Notes under the pieces: generated by a model
The model's database searches: none
What the model was told of the DNA's origin: nothing
What the model saw: only the letters and a program-made list of their open reading frames with translations
Part shown: in pieces, positions 16,491 through 25,721 of the stretch
Numbering within the stretch: position 1 is the first letter of the stretch
Layout of the letters: every line of letters starts with the position of its first letter
Origin: CAZVAO01 sp964625175
GTDB taxonomy: Bacteria > Bacillota > UBA994 > PWPR01
Assembly (NCBI GenBank): GCA_964625175.1
Contig: CAZVAO010000002.1
Location: 1-49,334 of the forward strand
DNA: 49,334 nucleotides
Direction: 5' to 3'
Translations under genes and position numbers: made by a program

Positions 16491-17312
16491 CTATAATTTT
16501 GTGCCGTAGAAAGCGCTGTGGGCGGCTAGACGGCCAAATGCTGACCAATTCTCGCCTTCTAACATCACAATAGCTTTTAATAACTCTTCTGCCTTCTCTT
16601 CTTGTCCAGTGAAAAGGTAATGCTTATAAATCCCATAGCCTTTAGTAGATAGCTCTAAATCAGCGAAGCGATAATCCTCTGCAATTTTTAATACTTCTTC
16701 CGGAGATTTCTCTCCCTTATACACTAAAATCATATCTTGATACACGAAATTTTCACCAAATTCCATGTCAGCTGTAACACCTTGCAAGATTTCCTGTGCT
16801 TCTTCTTCACGCCCAAGATTCATTAAATTCAAGTAGCGCCAATTGACGATCGCAGCATATGAGTCATTCTCCGGCTCAGTCATTTCATAACAGGCACGAT
16901 AGGCCGTTTCAGCACGTTGGTAATCTCCAATTAGCAAATAGGCCAACCCGAGATGGTACCAGATCGCCCAGTTAGTAGGGTCAAGTCGTGAAGCTAATTC
17001 TAAATCGGCAACACCTTGTCGAAAGTGGTAAATACTCAGGTAGCGATGACCTCGATGGCGATAATATAAGCCCTCAAATGGATTCAAGGAAATAGCCATC
17101 GAAAAGGCATCAATCGCTTCACGATAGAGTTTCTGTTTAGAAAGTGCAAGTCCTTTGTTCATCCAAAGGTTCCCGTTGTTTGGATCCTTTTCGATCAATT
17201 CACTAATCTTTTGTACCTCTGGAGAAAACTCTAATGGAGAGCGGTAATCAAACACTTGATCTTCACGTGCAGCAGTAACTTTTGTAACAGTCAAACTTAG
17301 TTTATTTGGCAT
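16491..17312 (-). CDS. TPR-repeat protein
   Basis: A 273-residue protein made mainly of tetratricopeptide repeats: NLWMNKGLALSKQKLYREAIDAF, LYYRHRGHRYLSIYHF and AIWYHLGLAYLLIGDYQRAETAY are clear TPR helices between about residues 40 and 150. Such repeats mediate protein-protein contacts; no enzymatic domain, signal peptide or membrane segment is seen. The ATG at 17312 is preceded by GAGAGGTG; a start at 17360 lacks a good site. It lies ~165 nt downstream of the flavoprotein gene on the same strand. Partner unknown. Confidence 0.85.
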   Translation of the reverse strand: MPNKLSLTVTKVTAAREDQVFDYRSPLEFSPEVQKISELIEKDPNNGNLWMNKGLALSKQKLYREAIDAFSMAISLNPFEGLYYRHRGHRYLSIYHFRQGVADLELASRLDPTNWAIWYHLGLAYLLIGDYQRAETAYRACYEMTEPENDSYAAIVNWRYLNLMNLGREEEAQEILQGVTADMEFGENFVYQDMILVYKGEKSPEEVLKIAEDYRFADLELSTKGYGIYKHYLFTGQEEKAEELLKAIVMLEGENWSAFGRLAAHSAFYGTKL

Positions 17313-17479
17313 CAAGAACACCTCTCTTTCATTTTTAAATGCAATTATTCTGATCCACAACAGGATTCAGATTAATCGACTCTTCAAATTATTCCAATAA
17401 CATGGATCTCTATAACTTAGTGGGCGCACCTATCTTCTATAATAATGATTTACGCAAAGATGAAACAAACCCTCTTTAA

Positions 17480-18547
17480 TTATAGAAATTCTTGCTGCAT
17501 ATGCCTAGGGCACCGGTGTTTCGCAATTCGACACCCACCCTTACAAACCAAACAGCTGATTGGCTCAATATTCGCCTTGAGCTTATTGACAAAATTATAG
17601 TCTGCAACCTGAGCACGCCCCATGGCAACAAAATCCGCCAACCCACCTTCAATGATGGCCGTAGCATCTGCCATGGTCCGAATATCCTGTACCACAATAA
17701 CGGGGATTCCCACCTGTTTCTTAATTTCCGATCCATAATAAACGGGTTTACTGTAAGGGAAATCCTTAGGCTTCTCCGGCTGGTCAAAACGCTCAAATCC
17801 ATAAGACACGTGTAGGATATCGATTCCTATTGCTTCAAGCTGCTGGGCAATCGCTATACCATCTGCTACGGTTGGTTCATTGCCTCCCATCCGATAGCCA
17901 ATAATAAAATCTTGAGGAATATAACGCTTCAATTCTTCCACAATCTCTGCCGTAAAGCGCAGGCGATTCTCAAGGCTTCCGCCATATTGGTCTTTGCGTT
18001 TATTAACGGAAGGCGCGACAAACTGATTGAGCAAATAGCCATGGGCACCATGCAATTCTACCCCATCGGCACCCGCTTTAATCACCCGTTTGGTTGCTTG
18101 TACAAAATCATGTTGCACACGTTTAAAATCAGTATCAACCATTGCCCGGGCACGACGCTGATCCACCTGATAATCCGAAGGGGCAATCACATCACACGGC
18201 TCTATTCCAACTGTTTTTAGCCCTGCATGCATAATCTGCACCAGAACCTTACTTCCATGTTTATGTGCATTCTCCACAATCAGCCGCAGTTGATCGATCT
18301 GTTGATCATCCCAAATGCCGAGCTGAGTGGCACTCAGCATGCCTGTAGCACTAACGGCTAAGGCTTCAACAATAATAATTCCCGAACCGCCTGCAGTAAT
18401 CCGTTGGTAATGCTGCTGTCGCCAGTCGTTTATTAAACCACTACCCGTTTCATCTTCCTTTAAAAATGAAGAAACCATCGGTGGAAATACAATTCGATTC
18501 GCAATTAACTTCCCTTTGAGGCACAAGGGTGTAAATATTCCTGCCAT
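17480..18547 (-). CDS. NADH:flavin oxidoreductase, old yellow enzyme family (short form)
   Basis: A 355-residue TIM-barrel FMN enzyme: N-terminal FTPLCLKGKLIANRIVFPPM, the HGAHGYLLNQFVAP and YGGSLENRLRF motifs, and the phosphate-binding GGLADFVAMGRAQVAD. The C-terminal tail has cysteines in CLVCKGGC followed by HRC, i.e. Cys-x2-Cys-x3-Cys-x6-Cys. In 2,4-dienoyl-CoA reductase and relatives a similar set binds a [4Fe-4S] cluster and is followed by an FAD/NAD(P) module, which is absent here. It may therefore reduce an enone or enoate with electrons from a partner protein. The start follows GAGGAGGG. Confidence 0.87.
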   Translation of the reverse strand: MAGIFTPLCLKGKLIANRIVFPPMVSSFLKEDETGSGLINDWRQQHYQRITAGGSGIIIVEALAVSATGMLSATQLGIWDDQQIDQLRLIVENAHKHGSKVLVQIMHAGLKTVGIEPCDVIAPSDYQVDQRRARAMVDTDFKRVQHDFVQATKRVIKAGADGVELHGAHGYLLNQFVAPSVNKRKDQYGGSLENRLRFTAEIVEELKRYIPQDFIIGYRMGGNEPTVADGIAIAQQLEAIGIDILHVSYGFERFDQPEKPKDFPYSKPVYYGSEIKKQVGIPVIVVQDIRTMADATAIIEGGLADFVAMGRAQVADYNFVNKLKANIEPISCLVCKGGCRIAKHRCPRHMQQEFL

Positions 18548-18667
18548 TAAATCCCTCCTCTAATACTCCCTTATATTATAGCATATTGCCAGATGATCAA
18601 CCTATCCATTCAAAGCGATATTCACTATGATATAATCAAAATAGTCCATTATAAGAAGGTGAAGATC

Positions 18668-19255
18668 GTGCCTGAGACCAATATTCAATTCAAAACGCTA
18701 ACATTAGCAGACTTAACGCTCAATTGCCTATCTCACTTTAACCGTTTTCAAGAGACAACAAGGGTTTGGTACCCTAATAAGCAACCACTCAGAAACTATC
18801 CCCGAGGCGCCACACTAGCGAGCTGTTATCAACTTAAAGAAATCTATTTTCGTGACGAATGGGACAATGCAAAAAAAGCAAAAGTCATTACTTCATTACG
18901 CCAGGCGATTACTAGTGGTGGATTTGCCATCGGAGGATATGACAATACCGATTTGGTCGCTTTCGCAAGTATCAACGGTGAGCGCTTTGGTTCCCAAAAA
19001 CAATACCAGGAAATGGTTTACTTCCATGTAAGCAGCAACTATCGGGGACATGGGATCGGCAGACGGCTCTTTCAGCTTTGTGTGGAGCAGTCTCGAAAAC
19101 AGGGGGTTGCAAAACTATACCTCAGCACCCATCCCTCTTTGGAATCACAAGCTTTTTATGCTGTTATGGGTTGTCAACTTGCCCAGGAAATTGACACTAA
19201 AATATATTCCCGAGAACCATTGGATATTCAATTAGAGTATGTAATCTTTGAATAG
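18668..19255 (+). CDS. GNAT family N-acetyltransferase
   Basis: A ~195-residue protein with the GNAT core: VYFHVSSNYRGHGIGRRLFQLCVEQS gives the acetyl-CoA pyrophosphate loop (R-G-x-G-I-G/R) and LYLSTHPSLESQAFYAVMGC is the usual C-terminal part of the fold. Substrate unknown. I prefer the GTG at 18668, which follows AAGGTGAAG with suitable spacing, over the ATG at 18593, which gives a 25-residue extension of low-complexity appearance and lacks a binding site. Stands alone, divergent from the flavoprotein gene. Confidence 0.8.
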   Translation: MPETNIQFKTLTLADLTLNCLSHFNRFQETTRVWYPNKQPLRNYPRGATLASCYQLKEIYFRDEWDNAKKAKVITSLRQAITSGGFAIGGYDNTDLVAFASINGERFGSQKQYQEMVYFHVSSNYRGHGIGRRLFQLCVEQSRKQGVAKLYLSTHPSLESQAFYAVMGCQLAQEIDTKIYSREPLDIQLEYVIFE

Positions 19256-19272
19256 GCATTATCATCATTTTT

Positions 19273-19300
19273 ACCACGAAGAACACGAAGGGCCCAAAGG
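19273..19300 (+). repeat. ACCACGAAG-type short repeat (copy 3)
   Basis: ACCACGAAGA, ACACGAAGGG, CCCAAAGG in tandem with a ~10-base period just after the acetyltransferase gene. Same family as the strings at 10161-10184 and 16377-16401. Confidence 0.45.
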
Positions 19301-19390
19301 TGCTTTATACGTGGTAGTCCTCAGAATATATGGTGAGGCACTGTATATCATATGAGCGCAATGAATAATATCTGCTTATTGCAGAACCGG

Positions 19391-19445
19391 TCCTACAATC
19401 GCTTGACAACTGCTTGGCTATTGTTTGACCATCGCTTGACTATTC
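19391..19445 (-). repeat. Array of degenerate 11-bp tandem repeats (copy 2)
   Basis: Five consecutive 11-base units, on the plus strand tcctacaatcg, cttgacaactg, cttggctattg, tttgaccatcg, cttgactattc. Read on the minus strand they become gaatagtcaag, cgatggtcaaa, caatagccaag, cagttgtcaag, cgattgtagga, i.e. the same unit as at 873-949 (cgatggtcaaa differs by one base from caatggtcaaa). It sits ~110 nt upstream of the threonine aldolase start. Confidence 0.78.
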
Positions 19446-19509
19446 TTGCCTGCAAATATAAAACCATCGCCCATCACCTAACTACTACCTAACGACTAGC
19501 TACTAACTA

Positions 19510-19518
19510 TGTTATACT
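19510..19518 (+). promoter_or_regulatory. Extended -10 promoter of the threonine aldolase gene
   Basis: TG-T-TATACT forms an extended -10 element 32 nt before the start codon; no -35 match is seen, as is common with extended -10 promoters. Confidence 0.5.
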
Positions 19519-19549
19519 ATAGGTAAAATTTAACGAGAGGATTTTCCCA

Positions 19550-20581
19550 ATGAAATATAGTTTTAAAAATGATTATAGTGAAGGTGCTCATCCACGCATT
19601 CTCGAAGCCATAGTATCCACCAATCTCATACAACAAGATGGTTATGGTGAAGATCTCTACTGTCAAGAGGCCCGCGAATTAATTCTTAAATCTATGGCAT
19701 CGACCTCAGCGGATATCCACTTTGTCTCAGGGGGCACTCAAGCTAACCTCATTGTCATTTCTACCATTTTGCGGCCCCATGAGTCCGTCATCGCTGTAGA
19801 GACTGGACACATCAACGTTCACGAAACTGGCGCCATTGAAGCAACGGGCCACAAGGTCTGTGTCGCCCCTAGTGCAGATGGGAAATTAACACCTGATTTG
19901 ATTCGATCTGTCGTTAATGGTCACCCTGATGAGCATATGGTTAAACCGAAATTAGCTTATATTTCGAATGCCACCGAAATTGGTACCATTTACACTAAAG
20001 AGGATCTCCTTGCACTAAGAGAAACCTGTAATGAACTCGGCCTCTATTTGTTCATGGATGGTGCGCGTCTCGGATCTGCACTCTGTTCCCGTGCCACCAA
20101 TCTCCAAATGAGCGATTTAAAAGATTTAGTTGATGTTTTCTATATTGGTGGAACAAAAAATGGTGCCCTTTTGGGCGAAGCAATTGTGATTAATAACCCG
20201 GCACTACAAGCTGATTTCCGGTATATGATGAAGCAACGTGGTGCCCTATTGGCCAAGGGACGCCTCCTCGGGATTCAATTCAGAGAGCTCTTTAAGGATG
20301 ATTTGCTTTTTGATTTAGCTAAACATGCCAACAAGATGGCCTTCAAAATTAGCGATCGAATGGCAGAGTTAGGTTACAATTTTCTTGGAACCCCGCAGGC
20401 CAATCTATTCTTCCCAATATTGCCAAACACTATGATTGAGAAGCTCCATGAGAAATACGGGTTTTATGCCAATGAAATCATCGATGCGGATCATACGGCT
20501 GTACGAATCGTTACCTCTTGGGCGACCCCAGAAGCTGTCGTCAATGCATTTATTCAGGATATCGAAACATTAACCCTTTAG
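19550..20581 (+). CDS. ltaE: Low-specificity L-threonine aldolase family (PLP enzyme)
   Basis: A 343-residue fold-type I PLP enzyme of the beta-eliminating lyase family. Hallmarks are FKNDYSEGAHPRIL at the N-terminus, FVSGGTQANL, the ETGHINVHETGAIE block, LFMDGARLGSAL and the lysine in IGGTKNGALLGEA that should bind PLP. Family members cleave threonine or allo-threonine to glycine and acetaldehyde; related members act on other beta-hydroxy amino acids, so the exact substrate is open. The start follows AGAGG. Single-gene unit closed by a strong hairpin. Gene symbol by family resemblance only. Confidence 0.85.
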   Translation: MKYSFKNDYSEGAHPRILEAIVSTNLIQQDGYGEDLYCQEARELILKSMASTSADIHFVSGGTQANLIVISTILRPHESVIAVETGHINVHETGAIEATGHKVCVAPSADGKLTPDLIRSVVNGHPDEHMVKPKLAYISNATEIGTIYTKEDLLALRETCNELGLYLFMDGARLGSALCSRATNLQMSDLKDLVDVFYIGGTKNGALLGEAIVINNPALQADFRYMMKQRGALLAKGRLLGIQFRELFKDDLLFDLAKHANKMAFKISDRMAELGYNFLGTPQANLFFPILPNTMIEKLHEKYGFYANEIIDADHTAVRIVTSWATPEAVVNAFIQDIETLTL

Positions 20582-20609
20582 CCCTTGTATTGCAATTGTA
20601 TTAACTTAA

Positions 20610-20643
20610 AAAGCCTGACGAGAAATGATCTTGTCAGGCTTTC
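20610..20643. terminator. Bidirectional terminator between convergent genes
   Basis: AAGCCTGAC (20611-20619) pairs with GTCAGGCTT (20633-20641), with an A run on the left and T bases on the right, so it can serve both the aldolase gene (plus) and the histidine kinase gene (minus). Confidence 0.8.
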
Positions 20644-20661
20644 CTAATTCATAGTTAATGA

Positions 20662-23307
20662 TTATTCGGTATCTATGGGCAAATCAAAATAGAAAATGGT
20701 ATTCTGACCAATTTCAGATTCAAAGGAAATACGACCATCGTGCTCATTGATAATACCATAGCTAATGGATAAGCCCAGTCCCGTACCTTTGTGTCGTTCT
20801 TTTGTTGTATAAAATGGATCAAAGATCCGATCTTTTATTTCAGCAGGTATTCCATTGCCAAAGTCTTCTACAGCAACTCGAACCCATTGTCCTTCCGTAT
20901 CTTCGACATTCATACAGCGGATGATAATGCGTTTGTCTGGGTTATAATCTGGGTATTTATCATTTAAAGCATCCTTTGCATTGATAATTAAGTTCATTAA
21001 CACTTGCTGAATCTGTTCACCAATGCAGTTGATCTCAGGAAGATCATCATCAATCTCTACTTCCAGAGCAATTTGATCCCGTTTTATGAGCGTCCTAACT
21101 AATGATAGGGTTCGATCAATCACTTCTTTAATGGCGTGTTTTTGGTAGTGCTTCGTATTTTGCCTAGAGAATTCTAATAGATTTTTGACAATAATCGAAA
21201 CTCTTTTCGTCTCGCGAATAATCTGTGTGGCACTCTCAATAATCTCCTGATCCTCACAGTCGGTGTCTAATATAATCTGACTATAATTCATAATCCCATT
21301 GATGGGATTGTTAATCTCATGCGCAACGCCACTGGCCAAAGTGCCAATTGACTCCAGTTTTTGATGATTGACGAGGATTGCCTGCGTCGTTTCCCGTTCA
21401 TCTTCTAGCTTTTTCCGATCTGTAATATCCGAATAGTTAATCAAAATACCATCGATAATTGGATCATCATCCATATTTCTAGCCGTCAGCTGAATGTACT
21501 TATAGGAATTGTCCTTACACAAATAACGAAATTCAGTCGTGCTTATTTTGCCAGAGTTATTAAGTATCACTTCAAACCATTCTTGAACCCTCTCTAAATC
21601 ACCAGGATAAACAGTCCCAAAGAATATATCCCCAAGAAGATCCTCAGTATGCCAGTCAAATAAAGCAGTAATATTTTCACTGATGTATTTGACGCGAAAA
21701 TCAGTATCTAAAATTCCAATAACGTCTGAAATATTGGCAATCAGGGCCTTGTGCTTTAATTCGCTTTCGCTCAGCCGTCTCTGAGACTCAAGACTTTCGG
21801 TGATATCGCGCAGAATACAGTGCGTTTGCCGAAAACTGCCGTCCGCATTATAGCTAATTCGACCTTGAAAATGAACCGCTAGTATTTTGCCCGCTTTTGT
21901 TGGCATTTCAAAGACCGTGCCAATTTCTCCACGCTCCTTAAAATATGGAAAGTTGGTTTTGAATTGTTGACTAAAATTGGGGCAAATGAACTTACTGAAC
22001 GACTCTCCAATGACCTCTTCCCTTTCATAACCCATCATCTCGAGCCATGCATTGTTAATCGTGATGAAATCGCCATCCTCATTAAGCGATTGATAAGGAA
22101 GCGGGGCATCCTCAAACATCAGTTTGAAGTTATTCTCGCTTTCTTTCAGTGAGTTCTCTGCTTTTAAACGGTCTGTATGATCCGAAATAATCGAATACAG
22201 GACTTTTTCGCCATCAATACTAACCGGGCTGCTATCCACAATGACATCACGAATGTCTCCAGAGGCTGTTTGATGACGAAAGTAAAACCGCTCTCGATCT
22301 CCATTAAGCGCCCGCTGCATATCCTCATCAATCTCTTGATCTGATTTTAAATTAATATCGTATATTTTCTTTTGCTTAAACTCCTCTTCTGACCAGCCAT
22401 AAAAATCACTGGCTGCTGGATTCGCTAGAATAATCGCACCATTTTTTGGGTTGATCAGTAGCATCACAGCGTTGTTACCCTCAAACATAGTTCGGAACTG
22501 TTGCTCACTCGCTATGAGATTCTTATAGAGTTTATTATAGGGGTTCATAATATTATCCATAATCGAATAATAAAGTAATAGACCAAAGGCTAAAAGTCGC
22601 AAGTAATGGCCCATGAAAGAAATCAAACCATCTACATTACTATAGAGTGTGAAGACAAAACCAGAGAGCGATAATAAAAAGATTACAGCTACATTCACGT
22701 ACAAGCTGGCCCTTGGCATGATTTGCTTGCGTTTATAAAGAATACCCAAACTAAAAAGGTAAATTGCAATGAATAGATACTCCATGATCTTTTTAAAAGG
22801 GGTAATCCCAACTCCCTTGACATAGCAATCTGGGAAGATTCGAGCAAAACACAGCCATGTTAAAATGCCACCGAGGGCTGTGAAAAAACCAAATAGCTTC
22901 CACCACTTAATCGTTTTATCCCCTAATATTGTAAATAGGAGCACATTCAATACTAATACGATATTAAGCGCAATCCACAACTGGGTGGGTAAATTCGTAT
23001 CATATCCTATAAAAACATTCATTCCCTCATAGGTAAGCGCATGTAGAAGGACCATAAATGAAACCGCAAATAAGCCATTGCCAAAACCCCGGGTCAATGC
23101 ATATGTTTGATTGCCATGTGATATTCTAGATACCATAAAAATTAAAGTGCCTGCAATAATAATTAAGATTTCAATTGTAAGATGAAAAACATTAAAATTA
23201 ATATGCGTTAAACTGTACAACAAAATTGCGACAATAGCCCAAAAAAGAAGATGTAAACCGTTCTTATTCAATTCACCCACCTCCTTTCTAACCTGTGTAT
23301 TAGTCAT
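20662..23307 (-). CDS. Membrane sensor histidine kinase, MASE3-PAS-PAS-PAS-HisKA-HATPase
   Basis: An 881-residue kinase. Residues ~15-260 form about seven membrane segments with the MASE3 signature stretches LLHALTYEGM, NLPTQLWIA and FPDCYVKGVGITPFK. Three PAS domains follow (about 268-385, 386-510, 515-635). The H box is SGVAHEINNPINGIM with the phosphoacceptor His near 658. The ATPase domain has NLIINAKDAL, DFGNGIP and GTGLGLSISYGIINEH. It should autophosphorylate in response to an unknown signal and pass phosphate to a response regulator, none of which is encoded nearby; it is an orphan kinase. Start ATG at 23307 follows AAAGGAGG. Confidence 0.92.
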   Translation of the reverse strand: MTNTQVRKEVGELNKNGLHLLFWAIVAILLYSLTHINFNVFHLTIEILIIIAGTLIFMVSRISHGNQTYALTRGFGNGLFAVSFMVLLHALTYEGMNVFIGYDTNLPTQLWIALNIVLVLNVLLFTILGDKTIKWWKLFGFFTALGGILTWLCFARIFPDCYVKGVGITPFKKIMEYLFIAIYLFSLGILYKRKQIMPRASLYVNVAVIFLLSLSGFVFTLYSNVDGLISFMGHYLRLLAFGLLLYYSIMDNIMNPYNKLYKNLIASEQQFRTMFEGNNAVMLLINPKNGAIILANPAASDFYGWSEEEFKQKKIYDINLKSDQEIDEDMQRALNGDRERFYFRHQTASGDIRDVIVDSSPVSIDGEKVLYSIISDHTDRLKAENSLKESENNFKLMFEDAPLPYQSLNEDGDFITINNAWLEMMGYEREEVIGESFSKFICPNFSQQFKTNFPYFKERGEIGTVFEMPTKAGKILAVHFQGRISYNADGSFRQTHCILRDITESLESQRRLSESELKHKALIANISDVIGILDTDFRVKYISENITALFDWHTEDLLGDIFFGTVYPGDLERVQEWFEVILNNSGKISTTEFRYLCKDNSYKYIQLTARNMDDDPIIDGILINYSDITDRKKLEDERETTQAILVNHQKLESIGTLASGVAHEINNPINGIMNYSQIILDTDCEDQEIIESATQIIRETKRVSIIVKNLLEFSRQNTKHYQKHAIKEVIDRTLSLVRTLIKRDQIALEVEIDDDLPEINCIGEQIQQVLMNLIINAKDALNDKYPDYNPDKRIIIRCMNVEDTEGQWVRVAVEDFGNGIPAEIKDRIFDPFYTTKERHKGTGLGLSISYGIINEHDGRISFESEIGQNTIFYFDLPIDTE

Positions 23308-23415
23308 GTTTTGTAAATCATCCTATTTGCTACTTGCCGATTGGTATTAGGTCACCGCTTACGCATAAACAGAACTGTATCATTCACTTTTCGTTTATCC
23401 TAATTATTATTTATA

Positions 23416-23424
23416 AGTATAGCA
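23416..23424 (-). promoter_or_regulatory. Extended -10 promoter of the histidine kinase gene
   Basis: On the minus strand TGC-TATACT lies ~110 nt upstream of the kinase start. A clear -35 is lacking. Confidence 0.45.
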
Positions 23425-23472
23425 CAATCAATATAAATATAACGCTTATTCATCATTCAAACGAAATAAATA

Positions 23473-23501
23473 GGAGATGTTGAATGCAATTCAACATCTC
23501 C
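23473..23501 (-). terminator. Terminator of the M20 peptidase gene
   Basis: A perfect 13-bp stem, GGAGATGTTGAAT (23473-23485) against ATTCAACATCTCC (23489-23501), with a 3-base loop, ~60 nt after the minus-strand stop. The tail on the minus strand is T-rich (TATTTATTT). Confidence 0.75.
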
Positions 23502-23559
23502 TTTATCCTATTCACCATATAAATTCAAGCGAGGATTCTCAATTAGAGCACTAGAAGCT

Positions 23560-24804
23560 CTATTTTGTAGTAATCAGCGGTTCGTTTACATCTTTCATCC
23601 CTGCCAAAGCAAGCAAGAGTAAGAAAGATTTCTGGGAAGCCCGATACACACCTTCTGGATCAAACCATTCAGCTAGACTGTGAATCCCACCCTCATTTCC
23701 GCCACGGGGTAATGTGACCGCTGGAATGCCCATATGCACGGGCTGATTGGTGTTTGTGCAGCCTCCCTTGGCTAGAATAGGATCCACTCCAACACATTCA
23801 GTTGCTACCCATGCAGCTTGTACAATCGTGCTGTTCACATCTTGTGATCCTGCAGGTACATTGAGAATGCGTTGATACTCAACGGTAACGGCATCGCTAT
23901 CCCAACGCGCATTTTCTTCTTTAGCTCCTGCTTCAAAGCAAGCAATCGCTTGCTCTTGTAATTGATCAAGTTCGGCTTGATTATCCGATCGCATATTAAT
24001 CTTAAAGTTCGCCTTCATCGCAATTGCATGAATCTGGTGTCCTCCTTCAAACAATGATACAGTAAAGGTTGTTTTTGGTGATTTAGGTGGACGCATGTCA
24101 CTGAGTTTGGCAATTGCTCGGCCAGCCGCTTGTAAAGGACTAGGTAGACCAAAGGCGCCGTAGGCATGACCCCCTGGCCCATGATAGGTTACATCATAAT
24201 TGCAGATTCCTGTCGCTTCGTAAACCACTTTTTCGATACCACCACCGTCGATCGAAACCGTCGCATCAATCTCTGGATGCTGCTCTAGAAGCTTACGCAT
24301 CCCCTGCATGCCACCGAGTCCTTCTTCTGCAACAGTGCCTGCAAAAATCAAATCGCCAACCGTTTCAATACCAGACTCCTGCAGTGCTCGAAGAACAGAG
24401 AGGTTAGCCGCAAGACCTCGCGTATCATCACAAATCCCTGGTGCATAAATCTTACCGTCTTTCTCTACAGGTGTAACATCCGTACCAAAGTCAAAAACCG
24501 TATCCAAATGGGCTTCGAGTAAGATAGTCGGGCCCTTCCCCGTTCCTTTTCGTGTGCCTAGAACATTGCCATAGGCATCAATATGGACGTCTGTCAAACC
24601 CAAAGCCTTGAAACGTTCTGCATAATCCTGAGAGCGCTTTTCTTCATGGAATGTCGGTGCTTCAATCACAACCATCTCTTTTTGCTCTTGCAGGGTTAAA
24701 TCCTGATCCTTTTCAATAAAGGCCATTCCCTGCCGTACAACGGTCTCCTGTAAAAGATCCGCAAAAACTTGTTTAATAGCTGGTGTAACTTGGTAATCGC
24801 TCAT
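23560..24804 (-). CDS. M20 family metallopeptidase
   Basis: A 414-residue cytosolic peptidase with the di-zinc site of clan MH: LEAHLDTVF (His and catalytic Asp), ICDDTRG (bridging Asp), AGTVAEEGLGG (catalytic Glu pair) and the C-terminal GNEGGIHSLAEWFDP (His). The lid/dimerisation domain lies between about residues 200 and 310 (GPGGHAYGAFG). M20 enzymes release amino acids from di- or tripeptides or remove acyl groups; PepT-like aminopeptidase activity is plausible. ATG at 24804 follows AAGGAG. No transporter is adjacent. Confidence 0.9.
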   Translation of the reverse strand: MSDYQVTPAIKQVFADLLQETVVRQGMAFIEKDQDLTLQEQKEMVVIEAPTFHEEKRSQDYAERFKALGLTDVHIDAYGNVLGTRKGTGKGPTILLEAHLDTVFDFGTDVTPVEKDGKIYAPGICDDTRGLAANLSVLRALQESGIETVGDLIFAGTVAEEGLGGMQGMRKLLEQHPEIDATVSIDGGGIEKVVYEATGICNYDVTYHGPGGHAYGAFGLPSPLQAAGRAIAKLSDMRPPKSPKTTFTVSLFEGGHQIHAIAMKANFKINMRSDNQAELDQLQEQAIACFEAGAKEENARWDSDAVTVEYQRILNVPAGSQDVNSTIVQAAWVATECVGVDPILAKGGCTNTNQPVHMGIPAVTLPRGGNEGGIHSLAEWFDPEGVYRASQKSFLLLLALAGMKDVNEPLITTK

Positions 24805-24909
24805 TATTCATACTCCTTTATAATTAAGTATCTCTTAGCGCTATTTCGATGGAAAAAGCTAAAACCCTGCCACTTTGCAATAATTGATTTTTAATACAGA
24901 CTACTCGCA

Positions 24910-25569
24910 TTAGTCTTCAAGGGGGAATTGAAACGTACAACAACGGTGATCATCATGAAAGCAGAGTTCTAATCCAAGAATTTCCGCGACCACCTGCATA
25001 GTCAGCGGTGTGAAATAGGATATATGGGTACGCTCTCGCCGATAATGCCAATCGTTAAAGGCGACATCGGATTGCGGATGGAAGAGGGTCATCATACAGA
25101 GTACCCCATTTTTCTTGAGAAGCGATTTAAACAGTTTAAAATAGGCTAGTGGATCGAGGAGATGTTCAATAACCTCCGTCACGGTAATCACATCATAGGT
25201 TTTACCCTCAAAAACCCGCTCTGGCGCATAATATAGGTCATAGATATCAACCTGATAGTCAAATTCTCTTGTCAGCACCTCCGCCAATACGGGCGTAGGT
25301 CCACTGCCAAAATCTAACGCCAGTTTACCCCCACTGGCAAAAGGAACCATTGCACAATCAAGGAAGTCACGAAACATCTGCACATAACCCTCGTTCTCAT
25401 AGGAGTTTTGATGTTGGTCGTATTCTTTCTTTTCTGTAAAAGCATCGAGCAATACGCAATCATCGCGGGCAATAAATTCACAATGCTCGCAATAATCGTA
25501 ATACATATTAAATTGGGGATCCAAAAATTGTCTGGTCGGATAACCGCAAATCTTGCAAATCGTAGCCAT
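24910..25569 (-). CDS. Class I SAM-dependent methyltransferase with N-terminal zinc-binding cysteines
   Basis: A 219-residue protein. The N-terminus has CKICGYPT and YCEHCEFIARDDC, two CxxC pairs that should form a zinc knuckle. Then comes a methyltransferase core: LALDFGSGPTP (SAM loop I), VDIYDLYYAPE, DVITVTEVIEHLLDP and MTLFHPQ. This arrangement is seen in methyltransferases acting on sugars, ubiquinone-like compounds or proteins; target unknown. The ATG at 25569 has AGAGG 9 nt upstream; the earlier start at 25611 adds 14 residues before the cysteine motif and is less likely. Divergent from the CapA-like gene. Confidence 0.85.
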   Translation of the reverse strand: MATICKICGYPTRQFLDPQFNMYYDYCEHCEFIARDDCVLLDAFTEKKEYDQHQNSYENEGYVQMFRDFLDCAMVPFASGGKLALDFGSGPTPVLAEVLTREFDYQVDIYDLYYAPERVFEGKTYDVITVTEVIEHLLDPLAYFKLFKSLLKKNGVLCMMTLFHPQSDVAFNDWHYRRERTHISYFTPLTMQVVAEILGLELCFHDDHRCCTFQFPLED

Positions 25570-25663
25570 ACCATCTTTCCTCTCAGTATCAATCACAATA
25601 TTAACAAACATCTCTAATCGCTGCGCAACTCTACATTTCTTTTACTAATCCAGCGCTGAGGCT

Positions 25664-25691
25664 TTGTCACAATATCCAAATGCGATATAAT
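25664..25691 (+). promoter_or_regulatory. Promoter of the CapA-like gene
   Basis: TTGTCA (25664-25669) and TATAAT (25686-25691) with a 16-base spacer, 30 nt before the start codon. Confidence 0.7.
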
Positions 25692-25721
25692 GGGTACATT
25701 CCGACATGAAAGGCTAAGCCT

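Noticed and set aside
18593..18667. Longer start of the acetyltransferase
   Set aside because: The GTG at 18668 has an AAGGTG site upstream, while the ATG at 18593 has none and adds residues unlike the family.
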